This document shows positions 36,263 through 47,848 of a DNA stretch of 64,000 nucleotides, one piece after another. The position numbers and the translations under genes are program-made. Every line of letters starts with the position of its first letter. Position 1 is the stretch's first letter. Below the pieces are notes generated by a model. That model was not told the DNA's origin. It saw nothing but the letters and a program-made list of their open reading frames with translations, and searched no databases. The DNA lies in assembly GCA_036971615.1 (NCBI GenBank), contig JAYKKR010000006.1, positions 1,798,001 through 1,862,000 of the forward strand, read 5' to 3'. The DNA is from Amyloporia xantha. Its lineage: Eukaryota > Basidiomycota > Agaricomycetes > Polyporales > Adustoporiaceae.

Positions 36263-36850
36263 TCATCCACTCAAGGAAGCACCCGTACCACAATAATGCT
36301 CACCATAAATACAATGATGACTTTGTTTAGAGCTAAACCCAGTGAAGGACATATTGCACAGCCCGAAAGAGCCCGAACCGGTGCCTGTCACACCAGAGTC
36401 CATCTCGATATCGATCTTTTGTATATCCATCCAGGGAGCATCAGAGGGCCTTTGACCGTCATTGCGTCAACGCTTAGAAATCTCACATTGAAATGTGGGG
36501 CAGGACATTGTTCAATAACATGCATTAACAGGCCAATCCCAATTGCATGGTCTCGGACCTGGTCCATTTCGCTTGTGATTCTCATTTCATGTGACTGTGG
36601 GAACTCTGCATTGTCGTACTGGATGTGGTCCTCGGATCGCAACAAACGAATGGCTGACATACGTCGCATTTTCTATCTTTTGATGAGCCGTTTCAATTGC
36701 CAGTGATAGACTCACACGGCGTGCTTTTCGTGCGTTAGCCAGTGCCGCCGAGAAGATGATCTCTCGAAGAGCAGTGTTAAATAACGCATCCACATCTGCA
36801 CGCTGTATCTTTCGCCCTGTCCCCTGTCTTTACCCGCCTGGCATGAAATA
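36263..36850. other. intergenic region between the foldback element and DUF6533 copy B
   Basis: A plus frame (36260-36706) and an antisense frame (36388-36669) overlap and neither has a known domain. The region should contain the promoter of copy B. Confidence 0.4.
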
Positions 36851-38328
36851 ATGTCTGCTTCGATAGATCCCTTCGAAGCAACCAAATACCTCTCAGGCAA
36901 GTACTACTTGAACTGGATTGAATATTCAAGTTGAAGAGAGCCCTAGCTGTCGGCCTCACTATTTCTATATGGGATTATCTCTTGAATGTTGATAAGGAAG
37001 TCCGACTTGTATGGCGCCAGCCTACGTCATGGTCCGTTTTACAGACGATCGTTATGATTAATCGCTACGGTGGAGAAGCCAGTATGATTCTAATCTCGTA
37101 TAGCAAGTGTCTTGATTCCGTCTCTTGATGATGGTCTGACGGGCATGATTTGTGAAGCCCTTGCTGGAAATGGGCCTGTCTCAGAGTCTGTGAGTGTTTT
37201 GTTTTATATACTTCGTTTTCTATATTTTCATGATTTGCTGGAATTGTAGACGTCTGTGCTTTAATTTAACAGATTATTCCGTCGAGGCTGATTAGCAGGC
37301 TCATAGGTGCCACGCTTTCGTTGTAATTATCACCTTGTACGGTATGGTTGGTAGTGCATTATCACAATGTGAGCACCATCTTGCTGTGAATCATTGTTGA
37401 TGCTTGACCTTCATCGATGTAGTCGTCCTGCTCTTGCACGCGTACAGTATATGGGACAATAGCAAATCGGTTAAATATGCTCTGATTGCGGGGTTTATCG
37501 TCTGCCTTAGCACGTCCTTAGCCTGTGCTATCAAATTGACGAGCGATGCATTCGGTATGTAATGTTCCGCTCTGCCCATAGTTTTCTTCGCTAATATTGT
37601 CTAGGCGTAATTACGTATTCTCCGATACTGAAAAGTTGTACTCTGGTGTCGAAGGCGTACGGGGATCATTTTACCGATTATGCAATCGGTGCGTGGGGTG
37701 GAATGGTTAGGAGTTCTCCAGATATCTGTCTTGGTGACTTCATAGCTAATTCTCTTAAACAGTTGCTGTACGACATATATATCTTCGCAATACTCATTGC
37801 GAATGCAATGTACAAGCCTCGGCGACACGACTCGGAGATTTTTGCTAATTTGAGACGAGACGGTGCATTCACTTTCCTGGTATGTGCACCTTTCGTGATA
37901 GGAAACCGGAGACTGCAACTGAACGCGTCGCAGGGTTTTTTCAGTCAGTCAATCAGACCGTCCTGTCTGTGTAAGAAGCAACACACTAAACCTCTGTGTA
38001 GCACTCCGCTTCATTCAACTGCTGCCCAATGTTTTTGGCAAAGTGCGTGGCAAAATCTGTCTATACCTACGATATGATATCGATATTTACCATCCGCCAG
38101 GTCGATGTTATCTTTCTTACTCCAGCGTACGTTCATATTCTCTTTGCATGCATGTTGCCTCACATGAGATATGGTAGTGTTGCATGGTCTATCGACAACG
38201 CCCTCAGCTTTCGGCTTTTCCTTAAGATGAAGGCTATCGAAACGGAGAGCAGAGAACATTGGAGGCAGCTGCCAGGTTTACCGTCCACTTTTGTCCTGCA
38301 GACGACTGTCGAGTTCGATAGTATGTAA
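36851..38328 (+). CDS. DUF6533 multi-pass membrane protein, copy B, 311 aa
   Basis: This is the paralogue of the gene at 32886, on the same strand. Ten exons (36851-36896, 36947-37102, 37158-37189, 37296-37368, 37423-37554, 37605-37705, 37763-37879, 37934-37943, 38002-38042, 38101-38328) sum to 936 nt. The exons of 156, 132, 101, 117, 10, 41 and 228 nt have exactly the same lengths as in copy A, which strongly supports the model. DUF6533 signature: VGLTISIWDYLL, VRLVWRQ, INRYGGEASMIL. Membrane segments include HAFVVIITLYGMVGSAL, YALIAGFIVCLSTSLACAI, LLYDIYIFAILIANAM and the segment joined through the 10-nt exon (FLGFFTLRFIQLLPNVFG). Introns 1 and 2 start with GCAAGT (36897, 37103), so they are GC-AG introns. 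Function unknown; membrane location inferred. The acceptor of the third intron could also be 3 nt further on. Confidence 0.85.
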
Positions 38329-38972
38329 CACCGCTCTTTTCGGACACACACTCATTCAAATATTTATTGGAAATGTATGACACTCTTCGTTGAATGTAAA
38401 TTAGAAACAAGAGCTTCACAACTGTGGAGCGGTGACCTGATACACGATGCAACGTATGTATAAAGCGGGACGAGATGAGCTGATACGACCTCGCTTCACG
38501 CGACGAGAGCCCCATACATCATCGAAGAATGTTACGGACATGAAAGGTAGTAAAAATTGAGTTCAGATCAGGCAGAGAACGCCAACTGGGACCCCATCCT
38601 CGCGCTGAAGGCACCAGTAGTGTATGAAGAAGTACTCAAGGTAGCGATCACCAGAACGAATCAAGCGCGATGAATGAAGTGCGTCATCAGGGGCATTAAT
38701 CCAACTAATATGCAGCGAGTATAGCTACGCAATGACCTAGTACCGACTGCTGCGAAGGTCTCGACGAGGTCAATCTGAGAAACGGCGAAAGGTGATCCTC
38801 GTGGTTAGGACTTGACGAACGACATCCTACAGCACGTATTGCTGGAGAAACTCGAGGGCAGTATCGTGTGACCCTGGCCGGATGGGATGCAATAGTGACC
38901 AGACCTCGACGGACCTGTGAGCAAACGAAGCCGGACCTGGATCGGCGCATGTGGCCAAAAGAGTCAAGCAAA
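38329..38972. other. intergenic region between convergent genes
   Basis: It probably contains the 3' UTRs of DUF6533 copy B and BUD13. No frame or repeat worth calling. Confidence 0.5.
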
Positions 38973-40042
38973 TCACATATCATCCACACTCCACTCGTAG
39001 CTCTCGACTCCACGCCGCCGTTTGTCGTTCTGGCGCTGAAAGAGCTTCTTTTCGAAGCCGTTTCCTCTGTCTGTAAGATAGCAATGAGTAGATGAGCGTC
39101 GGGACAAACCATATGAAATGATATACGCACCAACACCGTCCCATCTGTATCCGGGTCTAATTCCAAAGCGATTCGGAGGGGGTGGCGGGCCTGTGTACTC
39201 GGGTTTCTTTGGGCCCTTCGTACGCTTTTTCTATGATCGAACACATCAGTGCCAGTAACTCATGCTCAAAAGGATATACACACTGTCAGGAAAGCTGCCG
39301 CAGGGTCGTTCCAGCGGTCCTGTGCCCTCAGCTCCTCGTTGAGCTCTTCATCATCTCGGGTTCTCGCAAAGGCGCGCGAGCGCATTGCTTCTTCCTCCTT
39401 TTTGCGTTTCTCCATATCCTCCCGTTGTACAAGACCCTTTCCCCACTCCATCTTGCGTGCCTCCTGTTCCTCTCTCTCGCGTTTCTTTCGCGCGGCTTCA
39501 GCACGCTCGGACGCGGTGTCGATCTTCCTTCCGGAAGCATCACGGTATATTGTCTCCTGTGCAGCTTCGCGCTCGGTTTCAGAAGTCGATCTCACAAGCT
39601 TTTCACGGGGAAGCGACTTCTTGAGCTGAGCGGAAGTAAGGAGTCCTCCTTTGAAGGCCGGTGTCTCCTCTTCTTGGACAATCTGGGGCTGCTCATCAGC
39701 GGGAGGGGGGCTTTCCCCCCCACCCTCGCCTTCGCGGAGTGTCGCCCATCCAGATCCTCCTTCAGTACGCTGTTTCTTTTTAAAGGCACGGTCCGCAGCA
39801 ACCACAGCCTCGGCCACATCGTCCTCCTCGCCATCGCGGGCGTCGCGGTCCCATCCGAGAATATCATCGTCCTTGATCAAGGAGGATGAGTGATCATCAA
39901 GCTTTGTTGACGCGCCTGCTGTCGCAAGCTTGCGTTTCTTCTTCTTAACACCTGAGGTCGATGCGCGGGAGAGGATGGCATCTGCTTTGGGGCCAGACAT
40001 GTACTTCGCAGCTAAGTATGCTTTCATAGACTCGTCTGGCAT
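38973..40042 (-). CDS. BUD13: pre-mRNA-splicing factor BUD13/CWC26 of the RES complex
   Basis: Bud13 forms the RES (retention and splicing) complex with Pml1 and Snu17/Ist3 on the activated spliceosome and helps splice and retain pre-mRNA in the nucleus. Exons 40042-39284, 39230-39131 and 39070-38973 sum to 957 nt (318 aa), with introns of 53 and 60 nt. The N-terminus [19 protein letters not shown] is followed by a Lys-rich nuclear signal (VKKKKRK) and [18 protein letters not shown]. The middle is a long charged helix (about residues 140-250). The conserved C-terminus reads [20 protein letters not shown], then [12 protein letters not shown] and [14 protein letters not shown] at the very end, which is diagnostic. 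C/T-rich DNA just upstream of ATG 40042 supports this start. The gene converges with DUF6533 copy B. Confidence 0.95.
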
Positions 40043-40935
40043 GTGGACAAAAGAGATGAGAGATGAGAGAGAATAAAAAGCAGCAGATTATGTTAGTGTC
40101 GAAAATAGAGATGGTTTGCTATTGCCTACGAAGGGCAGTCAAGTCCTGGTCAGAGCTTGGGTCGAGTCGCAAGCGCCCGGTGAGATCGTGGACGTAGGTC
40201 CTTAGGACCTAAAATGGAAACCTCAAGTGGTTCAGACTCGTTGTAAAAACTTGTATTTAGGACAGATTCGTATAAGAATGCTTCGCATGAAGCACTGTCC
40301 ATGCAGAAATTTGAATAGAATGTTTCGTGCGGGTAGGATCACATGCTGAACAGACGCGATGGCATATATATCGCCATTGTTGACAACGCATAGTGAATGT
40401 AGCCTTTCGTAAGTTACGGTGTATATGCGGCCTGCAGCCAAGAGAGGATTATACATATGCATGCATCCTATTGTCATCCTAGCACACTACTAGTACAGTT
40501 TGGATAAAACTGATGGTAACGGTAGGTCTAGTGTCGGTTCGTAGTCAAACAGGGTATACGTGTATAATATACCAAGTACAGCATTTCCTATCCATCTAGA
40601 CAAGATATGCATACTGAGAGTACAATACGTCAGGTCGAGCAGCTTCGTAACGGGCTAGACAAAGTGAAGGCTGCGGCGCTTTGGGGTTGCAGTATCACGG
40701 GTCATACTGAGACATAAGGAGATAGATCGACGTTTAACGTCTTTCGTAGCCAGGCTGGGATGAGCGGCGGGAGTGGAGAAGGTCGTATGACGGACACCTG
40801 TAAGCAGTTCGGTACGTCGTAGGCAAGAGATACATGATAAACAGCAAAAAAAGAACATTGACGTAGATTCGGGGGTAAAAACAAGTGAGGCGGATAGCAA
40901 ACGAGGAGAAGAGAGGAGCCGGGGAAATAGTTTTA
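40043..40935. other. intergenic region between BUD13 and TUP1
   Basis: BUD13 and TUP1 are both on the minus strand, so this holds the BUD13 promoter and the TUP1 3' UTR. The minus strand at about 40209-40123 reads as an open, protein-like stretch (YVHDLTGRLRLDPSSDQ) bounded by AG and GT-like signals, but no gene can be built around it. A 17-base palindrome TAGGTCCTTAGGACCTA lies at about 40195-40211. Confidence 0.4.
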
Positions 40936-43900
40936 TTACAAGGCCGTGTAATTCCCTGAGTGAACAGTGTCAGGCACTCTGAAAGGGGGGACTCGCTACT
41001 GACACGTACATATTCGAGCTTGCCAGTCGCCACTGCCGGTGGCCAAGATGCTCCCTGCAGGACTGAGATCTATCGAAATCACTAGGAATCGAAGTATCAA
41101 TAACCAGTTATTGGATCAAGAAACACTACTCACCAGAATTCTTGTGTCCCTGCAGCATACAATGCGCAACAGCAGTCTTAGCGTCCCAGAACTGTACTCC
41201 TCGGTCTTTTGAACCCGAGACGACCCACTGCCCATCATGTGAGACAGCCACGGAAAGGACATAATCCTAAAAGTCCGCATTAGTAGCGGTACGACAATGA
41301 GCTCGAAACTTAGCAGCATACCTTGTGTCCCGTGAAATTCATTGTGCATTGGCTGCCTTTGTCCCCGCCCTCCTTCGCATTGAATTTACCACTGCCGGAA
41401 CTTCCTTGCGTGATTGCACCGGCAGCCTGACTCGAACTACCTTTCAAGATCGGACGGATATCCCAGTACTTGAGCGTCTTGTCCAGGCTCCCGCTGACGA
41501 GTCCCTTGCCGTCCGGTGTAAACGCGACACTGTAGACGCTGTCACGATGGCCCTTGAGCCGCTCGACGAGCACACCTGTCTGGACGTCCCAGATTCGGAC
41601 GACAGTGTCTAGCGAGCCGGCGGCGACGAATCTGCCGTCGGGTGAGATACACACCGAAGTGACGCCCGCGTCAACGGTGTCCTCATTGATCGACACTGCG
41701 TGAGATAATGCGATGATCAAAAGCGCCAACAAGGTAATTAATAGCAAAACCCACAGATTTTGCTCGTTGTCCCGTCCGTCATGTCCCAGATGCGTGCTGT
41801 CTTGTCACCGGAGCCAGACACAATGAGACGGCCATCTCGTGAAAAATCTAATGAATAGATTTCCTGTTGATGCCCGTCAAAGACGGTACGTATTCGCTTC
41901 TTTGCAATGTCCCATATCTATAGAGAGCTCAGCATGACCGATGTGTTGACATGTAAGAGTGCTATTCACCCTGATCTGCTTATCCTCGGCGCCCGTCGCC
42001 AGTAATTTGCCATCTGGACTAAAACATACACTCCGAATATACAAGTCGCCAGTTTTGCTGGCTTGTTCGTCGACCAATACACTACGAGATATACACGATT
42101 AGGACATGTTCCATCTGGTAGTGACGGAGAAAGGAAGGCACACACCATGTTTTCTGCCCCGTCTTCGTATCATAGATCTGTGCTGTACGATTACATCCCG
42201 TCGCCAGGTACTTCCCATCCGCTGAAAATCGGACGCAACACACCACGCTAGCCATATCGCCACCATTCATTCATAAATTCCCTCGAAGTATCAAGCTGCG
42301 CACCTTTCATGCATCAGTGTATGCACCAAACCAACATCGAGCGCCTTCTTCTTCCCGTTTCCGCCATTCGGTCCACTGCCCTCCTTCCCCGCGTTGTCGT
42401 TGAAGATCGCGAACCAATCGGGGCCCTCCTTCTTCAGCTCCGACGGGACGGAGTGCGGGTCTAAGCTCAAGTCAACAGGCATGGGCTCACCGCCGGTGCT
42501 GGCGTTTGGGTTCAGGGTTGCGGCTGAGGGGTGGGAAGTGGGCGGGGATGAGAGGTTATTCGGTTGTGGAGGGTATGGGGTTGGAGCATGGGCGCTGGAT
42601 GATGTTGGTGTGTGTGGAAAAGGAGGATTCCCTGCAATGAGACAAGAGTCAGAATTACGAACTGGAAAACACGCATATAACCATCGAAATGCCAGTAAGC
42701 CAGTCCACAATGAGCAATCATGCGCATATATGGACATGCTCATGCACGTAACTCATTTTTGTGACGTTCAGGGGGATCTGGCAGATCAACTATTCTCTTA
42801 ACCAAATGAATATGGCCGTATACGTCCGCGTCCGCATCTATTCAAGATCGCAAACGCCAGGGCTCACCTCCATTAGCCCCCGGTCCCTCTTGCCCCTGCC
42901 CCTGCCGCGGTCCCCCAGGTCCCATGGCACCCTGCCCCGGTCCCGTATTCGGCGGCGGCGGTAGCGCCATCAGCCCACCCACACCCACGCCCGGCGCAGG
43001 AGGCAGCTTTGGCGTCAAATGCGGCCCACCATTTGCATTGCTGCCGTTCTGCCCGTTGGGAGCGCTATTGGCATTCCCGCTCCCACTCCCACTTCCGTTT
43101 GCGTTGCTGGAATTACCATTTGCAGATGGCGGCTGGCCGTTCAGCCCGGGCCCCGACATGCCGACACTGTTGCCGTTGACACTAGATGGGACGCCAGAGG
43201 GCGCGGTAGATGTGTTGAGGGAGTTGGGGGGAGGGCCAGCGGAGGGGCCGCCGGAGCCAGGTGTGGGCCCGAGGGAAATGCTTTGGTGGGGGTGATGGTG
43301 GGCACTAGGGTGAGACATCCCGGGCGAGAAAGAGTCTGTGGGTTCGGGCAGGCAGGGACACATGGGCGGAGAGACGTTTCCGAGGCAGAAGGGAGGAGGG
43401 CATGAGTACATGAAACGGACGAGGTAGAAAGAAATATATCACAACTAAGGGAAATACAACTCACCGACACGATCAGACTTCATCTTTTCTGTCTTGATTC
43501 TTTTGATCTCCCGCCCATCTCTGTCCACTCTGTCCCGATCCCGATCCCGGTCCCCCATTCGCTCTCGCTCGTTCATCCCTCCTCGCTCCGCCATCCTCTC
43601 ACGGTCGCTCATGCCTCCCCGCTCCCCCCGCTCCCCGCCCCTCTCTCGCCCATAAAAAGAATCATAGCCCCCAGGTCCGGCGCTCAACCCCACAGGTGTC
43701 AACGGCAGCGCACTCAGCGGCCCTTCCCCCGCCCCAGGCGCACTGACTCCGGGACCGCCTACGGCGGACGGACGGCCGATCCCAAGTGAATCGCGTCCAG
43801 CAGCGTCGCCGCGCCCAAGCACCATGCCGGGAGCGGGGGCCATGGTCACGTCACGGTCGCGGTCGCGGTCTCTGTCCCGATCTCGTTCACGCTCACGAAG

Positions 43901-44598
43901 GGGCTCGCGGTCACGTTCACGGAGGAGTTCACGTTCACGAGGGGTGGGAGGCTCTCCGCGAAGAAGAGGATCACCACGTAGAGGGGGTTCCCGTTCTCCG
44001 CGCAGTGCGGGCTCGGGGCGATCGCGTCCGAGGGAGGCCAGCCCGACTGTTTCGCGCTCGCGGCCTTGGGTCCGGAAGACATGAATTTCGTTGCGGAGTG
44101 CGCGAATTTCGTTCTCGTATTGCTCGCGGATCTTGCTGTGCTGTGTCTCGAGCTCATAGAGAGATTGTCGGATGATGTTGAGCTCGTTGACTTGGCCGGT
44201 CACTAGATAGGTGAAAGTGAATGAGGTCCAGAACACCGAGGAAAAGGATTGATTTCGATTGGTGCGGCGATAAAGAAGATTGATGTAGACGTGAGATAGT
44301 GAGGAGGAAGACGGAAAAAGGCGACGGTTTATGAGACACACCTTTATTATCGAGGTCGTCTCGTTGACCGCGGAGAAGACTGAGCTCCTGAGCAAGAACG
44401 TCAAACTCCTGGCGGATAGTGTCGAAGCAGTCGTTGAGGCGGGCTTGGCTGTGCTGCTGCTGCTGAGATGGGCCTTGGGTAGAAGCGCCTGTAGGCTGGA
44501 GATGTTTGTGCTGTAGAAGATGGGAGAAAGTGAGCGATCGCGGTAGACGAGAGGGAGAAAGGAAAGGAAAGACGGACGTTGTAGATGGAGGACGACAT
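40936..44598 (-). CDS. TUP1: general transcriptional corepressor Tup1, 899 aa
   Basis: Tup1 forms a complex with Cyc8/Ssn6 and represses many gene sets in the nucleus. Twelve exons sum to 2700 nt: 44598-44578, 44510-44342, 44202-43465, 43335-42868, 42631-42304, 42247-42146, 42081-41970, 41917-41755, 41695-41322, 41266-41134, 41081-41010, 40955-40936. The N-terminal tetramerisation helix runs from about residue 28 ([20 protein letters not shown]) through [21 protein letters not shown] long Arg/Asp/Glu, Gly and Pro-rich linker follows, with alternating RE/RD repeats and the nuclear signal [11 protein letters not shown]40 repeats fill about residues 575-899: [87 protein letters not shown] and [12 protein letters not shown]. 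The last 20-nt exon supplies the final WNYTAL after a 54-nt intron. The linker makes the protein longer than yeast Tup1 (713 aa). Intron 4 (236 nt) could hide a missed exon. Confidence 0.95.
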
Positions 44599-47500
44599 GG
44601 CGCCCAGGGATGGGGGAGGGAGGGTGGTGGTTGAGGAGGAAGGAAGAAGCGAGGGAGCGCCTGGCGGTGTCTACTTATGAGACGAAGCGCGTCCGACTGT
44701 CCCTGGCCTTCTTCACACGTGGCGGCACTCCCCCGATCCCATCTTACCCCCACGCCCTCTCATCCCGCCGGCATCTCCTTATTTGGAGAATATCACGCCG
44801 ACGGACGATGACGCTCTGGCGGCCATGGCGGGCGGCTCTCCGATCCCACGCCCGCCTTCGGCACTTTTCTCGGCCGCGCGTCAGCCTTGGGTCAGCCACT
44901 CGCAGCGCCAGGCGTGTTGATCTCCGCATTCGAGCCATGCAGCTCCGTTCATTTCCAGGACGCGATCCCCATCTCGAGCAGCGTCAATCATCGCTCAGAT
45001 GAGGCTGAGGTTGCCCGGAAATCAACCGAGGCCTTCATCCAGGCCGCCTTCTCTCATCGATACGTCCTCCAAGCTCACGCCTCCTGCATATGACGCTAGC
45101 TTCGCCTTCTCCGCTAGTCGCCTCTCGGATTAGAGTTTCTCGCCACGTTCGGAGAAGGCACATCCTCCCTGCGCCGGCCTTAGCCAGTATTAGCCAGGGT
45201 AAGTCCTCACGCCCCCGATCTGCCAGCATTCTCCCGTGCCACCACGCATAATCCACACCTTCCGATACGCAGCCGTATGTTTCCCTCACTCCTATTCTTG
45301 TCTGCTCTTCTGTCCTAGTCCGTCTCCCTTCGTTCCTTCCCGTGAGACCACAGCGAGGCACCTTCCGTCTTCCCCAATTCCCAGATACTCGCATCCCGAG
45401 TCCGTCCATCATCTTCGCTCCTTCCTTACATGCCGACCTTCCGGCCTGGACCACCTGTCCCCGGATCCTTCTTAGACTTCATCAGATGCACAGTCCCCGT
45501 CCCCGTGATGACGATGGCAGCCGCGGGTTTGTCTTTGTTCACGTTACCTTCCTGATCGCCTCCTGTCCTTCGCGGACTTTGAACCAGCCCGCCGGGTCGC
45601 CTCCATGCTATCGGCGTCCCATCAATTCGTACCTGTGCGAACAACGACACATGTCCAGAGCGCTACCACCATTCTCATTTCGTGGTCTGACCTGTTGCAC
45701 CGCACGCAGATTTCCAACTCATCACAGTGCCACTACGTACTGACCTTGTTATTTATAGATTAGCTCAGCTTGGCAAATGTGTCCGTAGCAAAATAATCCC
45801 GATTGTCCGCACATCAATTTGTTTATAAGCATCTTCCAATTTCCAACCAATGTCGTCGCGGGGACGGAATCCATATGGCCGATGATAGGAGATGGAAGTA
45901 CGTATCCTTATGGTCACGATCATCTCGTAGAGCATCAGACTGCAGGCCTGGCTGCTGTCCATCTTACATCAGGGCTATTCTGCTAAGTTATCTGTGCTTT
46001 ACACATCATGAGATAATGCAGAGTCTGTCGCTATCGTTTATATCTGGACCAAGTGCACACAAACAATCCTCGCGAGATGATCCATCGGTTCCCGGTAGTC
46101 GCCATTATTCTCAACGACGACTTGCTTGCCAATCTTGGTGCCTCCATATCGTGTCTGTCAGGCTCATCCAACGACAGGCTGAGCTCTGTCGAAAATCCTC
46201 TCTGCATGGCGCCGTATGTCCGTGTCAGCAGAGAACGGAGCCTCTCATAACAACGACAATGGGTGCTGATCACTTCATTCGTAGTATTATTGCATGGCCG
46301 TGTGAGTTCTAAAGAGTAATCTGGGTCATGTTTGAACGCTGAGATTAGCTAGGCTCCGATAAGAAAGCAAGCCTCCCAAGACACAGCCTCGAAGGGGAGA
46401 GCTACACGTCTACACGACTAGAGCGTGAGTATATAGTCTAGGCCGAGGGCAAAAGAGGCGTGACTGAACCATCATCTCCTTCCGGCAGTGTCACGACACT
46501 GTCAGAGAGTTGATTTTGGCGACGGCTGCATGAAAGGCGTCAACCATGATCGCCGCACATTCTCGGTCAATAGCTGAATGAATTTCTCCCGGAACTGGGA
46601 ATTGGAACGAATCGGATAGGCAGTCCAGGAGCCCTCAGGAGTCGGACCCGGTCCTGCCCTCTCGAAGAGAATAGGCTCAATGACTAGCCCAGATTTCTAA
46701 ATGCAAAGAGGAGAACAACACGGGTCGAGCTCATAAAGCTTTATTCTAGCCTTTCGTTGCGGTTGCGGTGTCACTGGTGAGTGCCGAAAACCTGCGCCAG
46801 GCGAGGAAAAAGGGCCGGAACTGCGTATGTAGAATGCGAATGAGTTGGCGCGGGTCGAAGTTCGAAGGTTTGTCCTGTGCTCGGTGCGCGCAGTGACTGT
46901 TAACTCCAGGCTTTACACGTCTAGCGTTCATGTGGTATTAGCGTCTCCGATCTAGCCGGAAATCCCCTGTGATAGTCTGTGTGGTCTGTATTTGTCCGAA
47001 TTTATTGCTCATGCCTGACTCGGGGTAGGCGGGAATAAACAGATTGTCCTCAGGGAGCGAAAAGCATGAACAGCATGAAGGTACGGCAATTTAGACAATA
47101 TCGCAGTTTCAAGTCCATATTGAACCTCGCATTAAGCAGACTTCACCTTAGGATTCCTGGTATATAACAGAATAGACAGACCGATGGCTAAATCCGATGA
47201 TCTGATGATGTATGCGTAGCCTATACAGTACGACGCAGCCGCAGGACTACATTGCAATCCGATTAATTATCCCGTATGGGAGGGTGTAAGGACGGACCAA
47301 CTGAAGGAAAGCTGCAACGATATCAGATATATCAAGAGTGATAGCGCACTTCGCATCCGAGCATATTTGGGAGACTGTTGATCGGGCTATTAACTGGCTA
47401 CAAGAGCAGACGCACAGTGGTACTTGAAGGGGTGGAGGCTCGTATGTCTGAATACACTATGGAAGTGATGACCAAACGTTGCCGGGAGATTCTGAGAAAA

Positions 47501-47848
47501 TGATCAGCCGAAGTACTGCAAAGTTTCTGGATGTTATGTCGGTGATCGCGAGCGACAGCCGTGATTTATGCGATTACCGTCGTCCAATATGTTGGAAGCC
47601 TATGATGCTTGGGCGCTCGTAGCCTTCAAATATCGGTACATGGTTTTCTGCGGAAGACGACGTGTCCATTATAATGTATCACCCCATCGACCTGACCGAA
47701 AGAATGCGCGAATTGCCTTTCTCGCTGAAAGGTATAGAGGCCATTGCCATAACAGTGAGGCGAACTAATCCACGACTCTGGAAAGCAGAAGAGGCCTGAA
47801 TAGAGCAAAAAGGGAAAATTTACGAGTAGCAATAAAGCGGGAACAAGA
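44599..47848. other. gene-poor region upstream of TUP1
   Basis: TUP1 promoter sequences should lie at 44599-45000. A plus-strand stretch at about 44735-45110 has coding-like composition in changing frames (for example MAGGSPIPRPPSALFSAARQ) but no gene model holds. Between 45200 and 47848 only short frames without domains were seen. Confidence 0.4.

Noticed and set aside
39182..39889. 235-codon plus-strand frame with hydrophobic stretches
   Set aside because: It is antisense to BUD13, whose conserved C-terminus and splice sites are decisive.
43786..44175. Plus-strand frame rich in Arg and Gly opposite the Tup1 linker
   Set aside because: It arises from the RE/RD-coding repeats of TUP1 read backwards.
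45426..45650. Minus-strand 74-codon frame with Lys/Gly-rich end
   Set aside because: No ATG start, no splice context and no known family.
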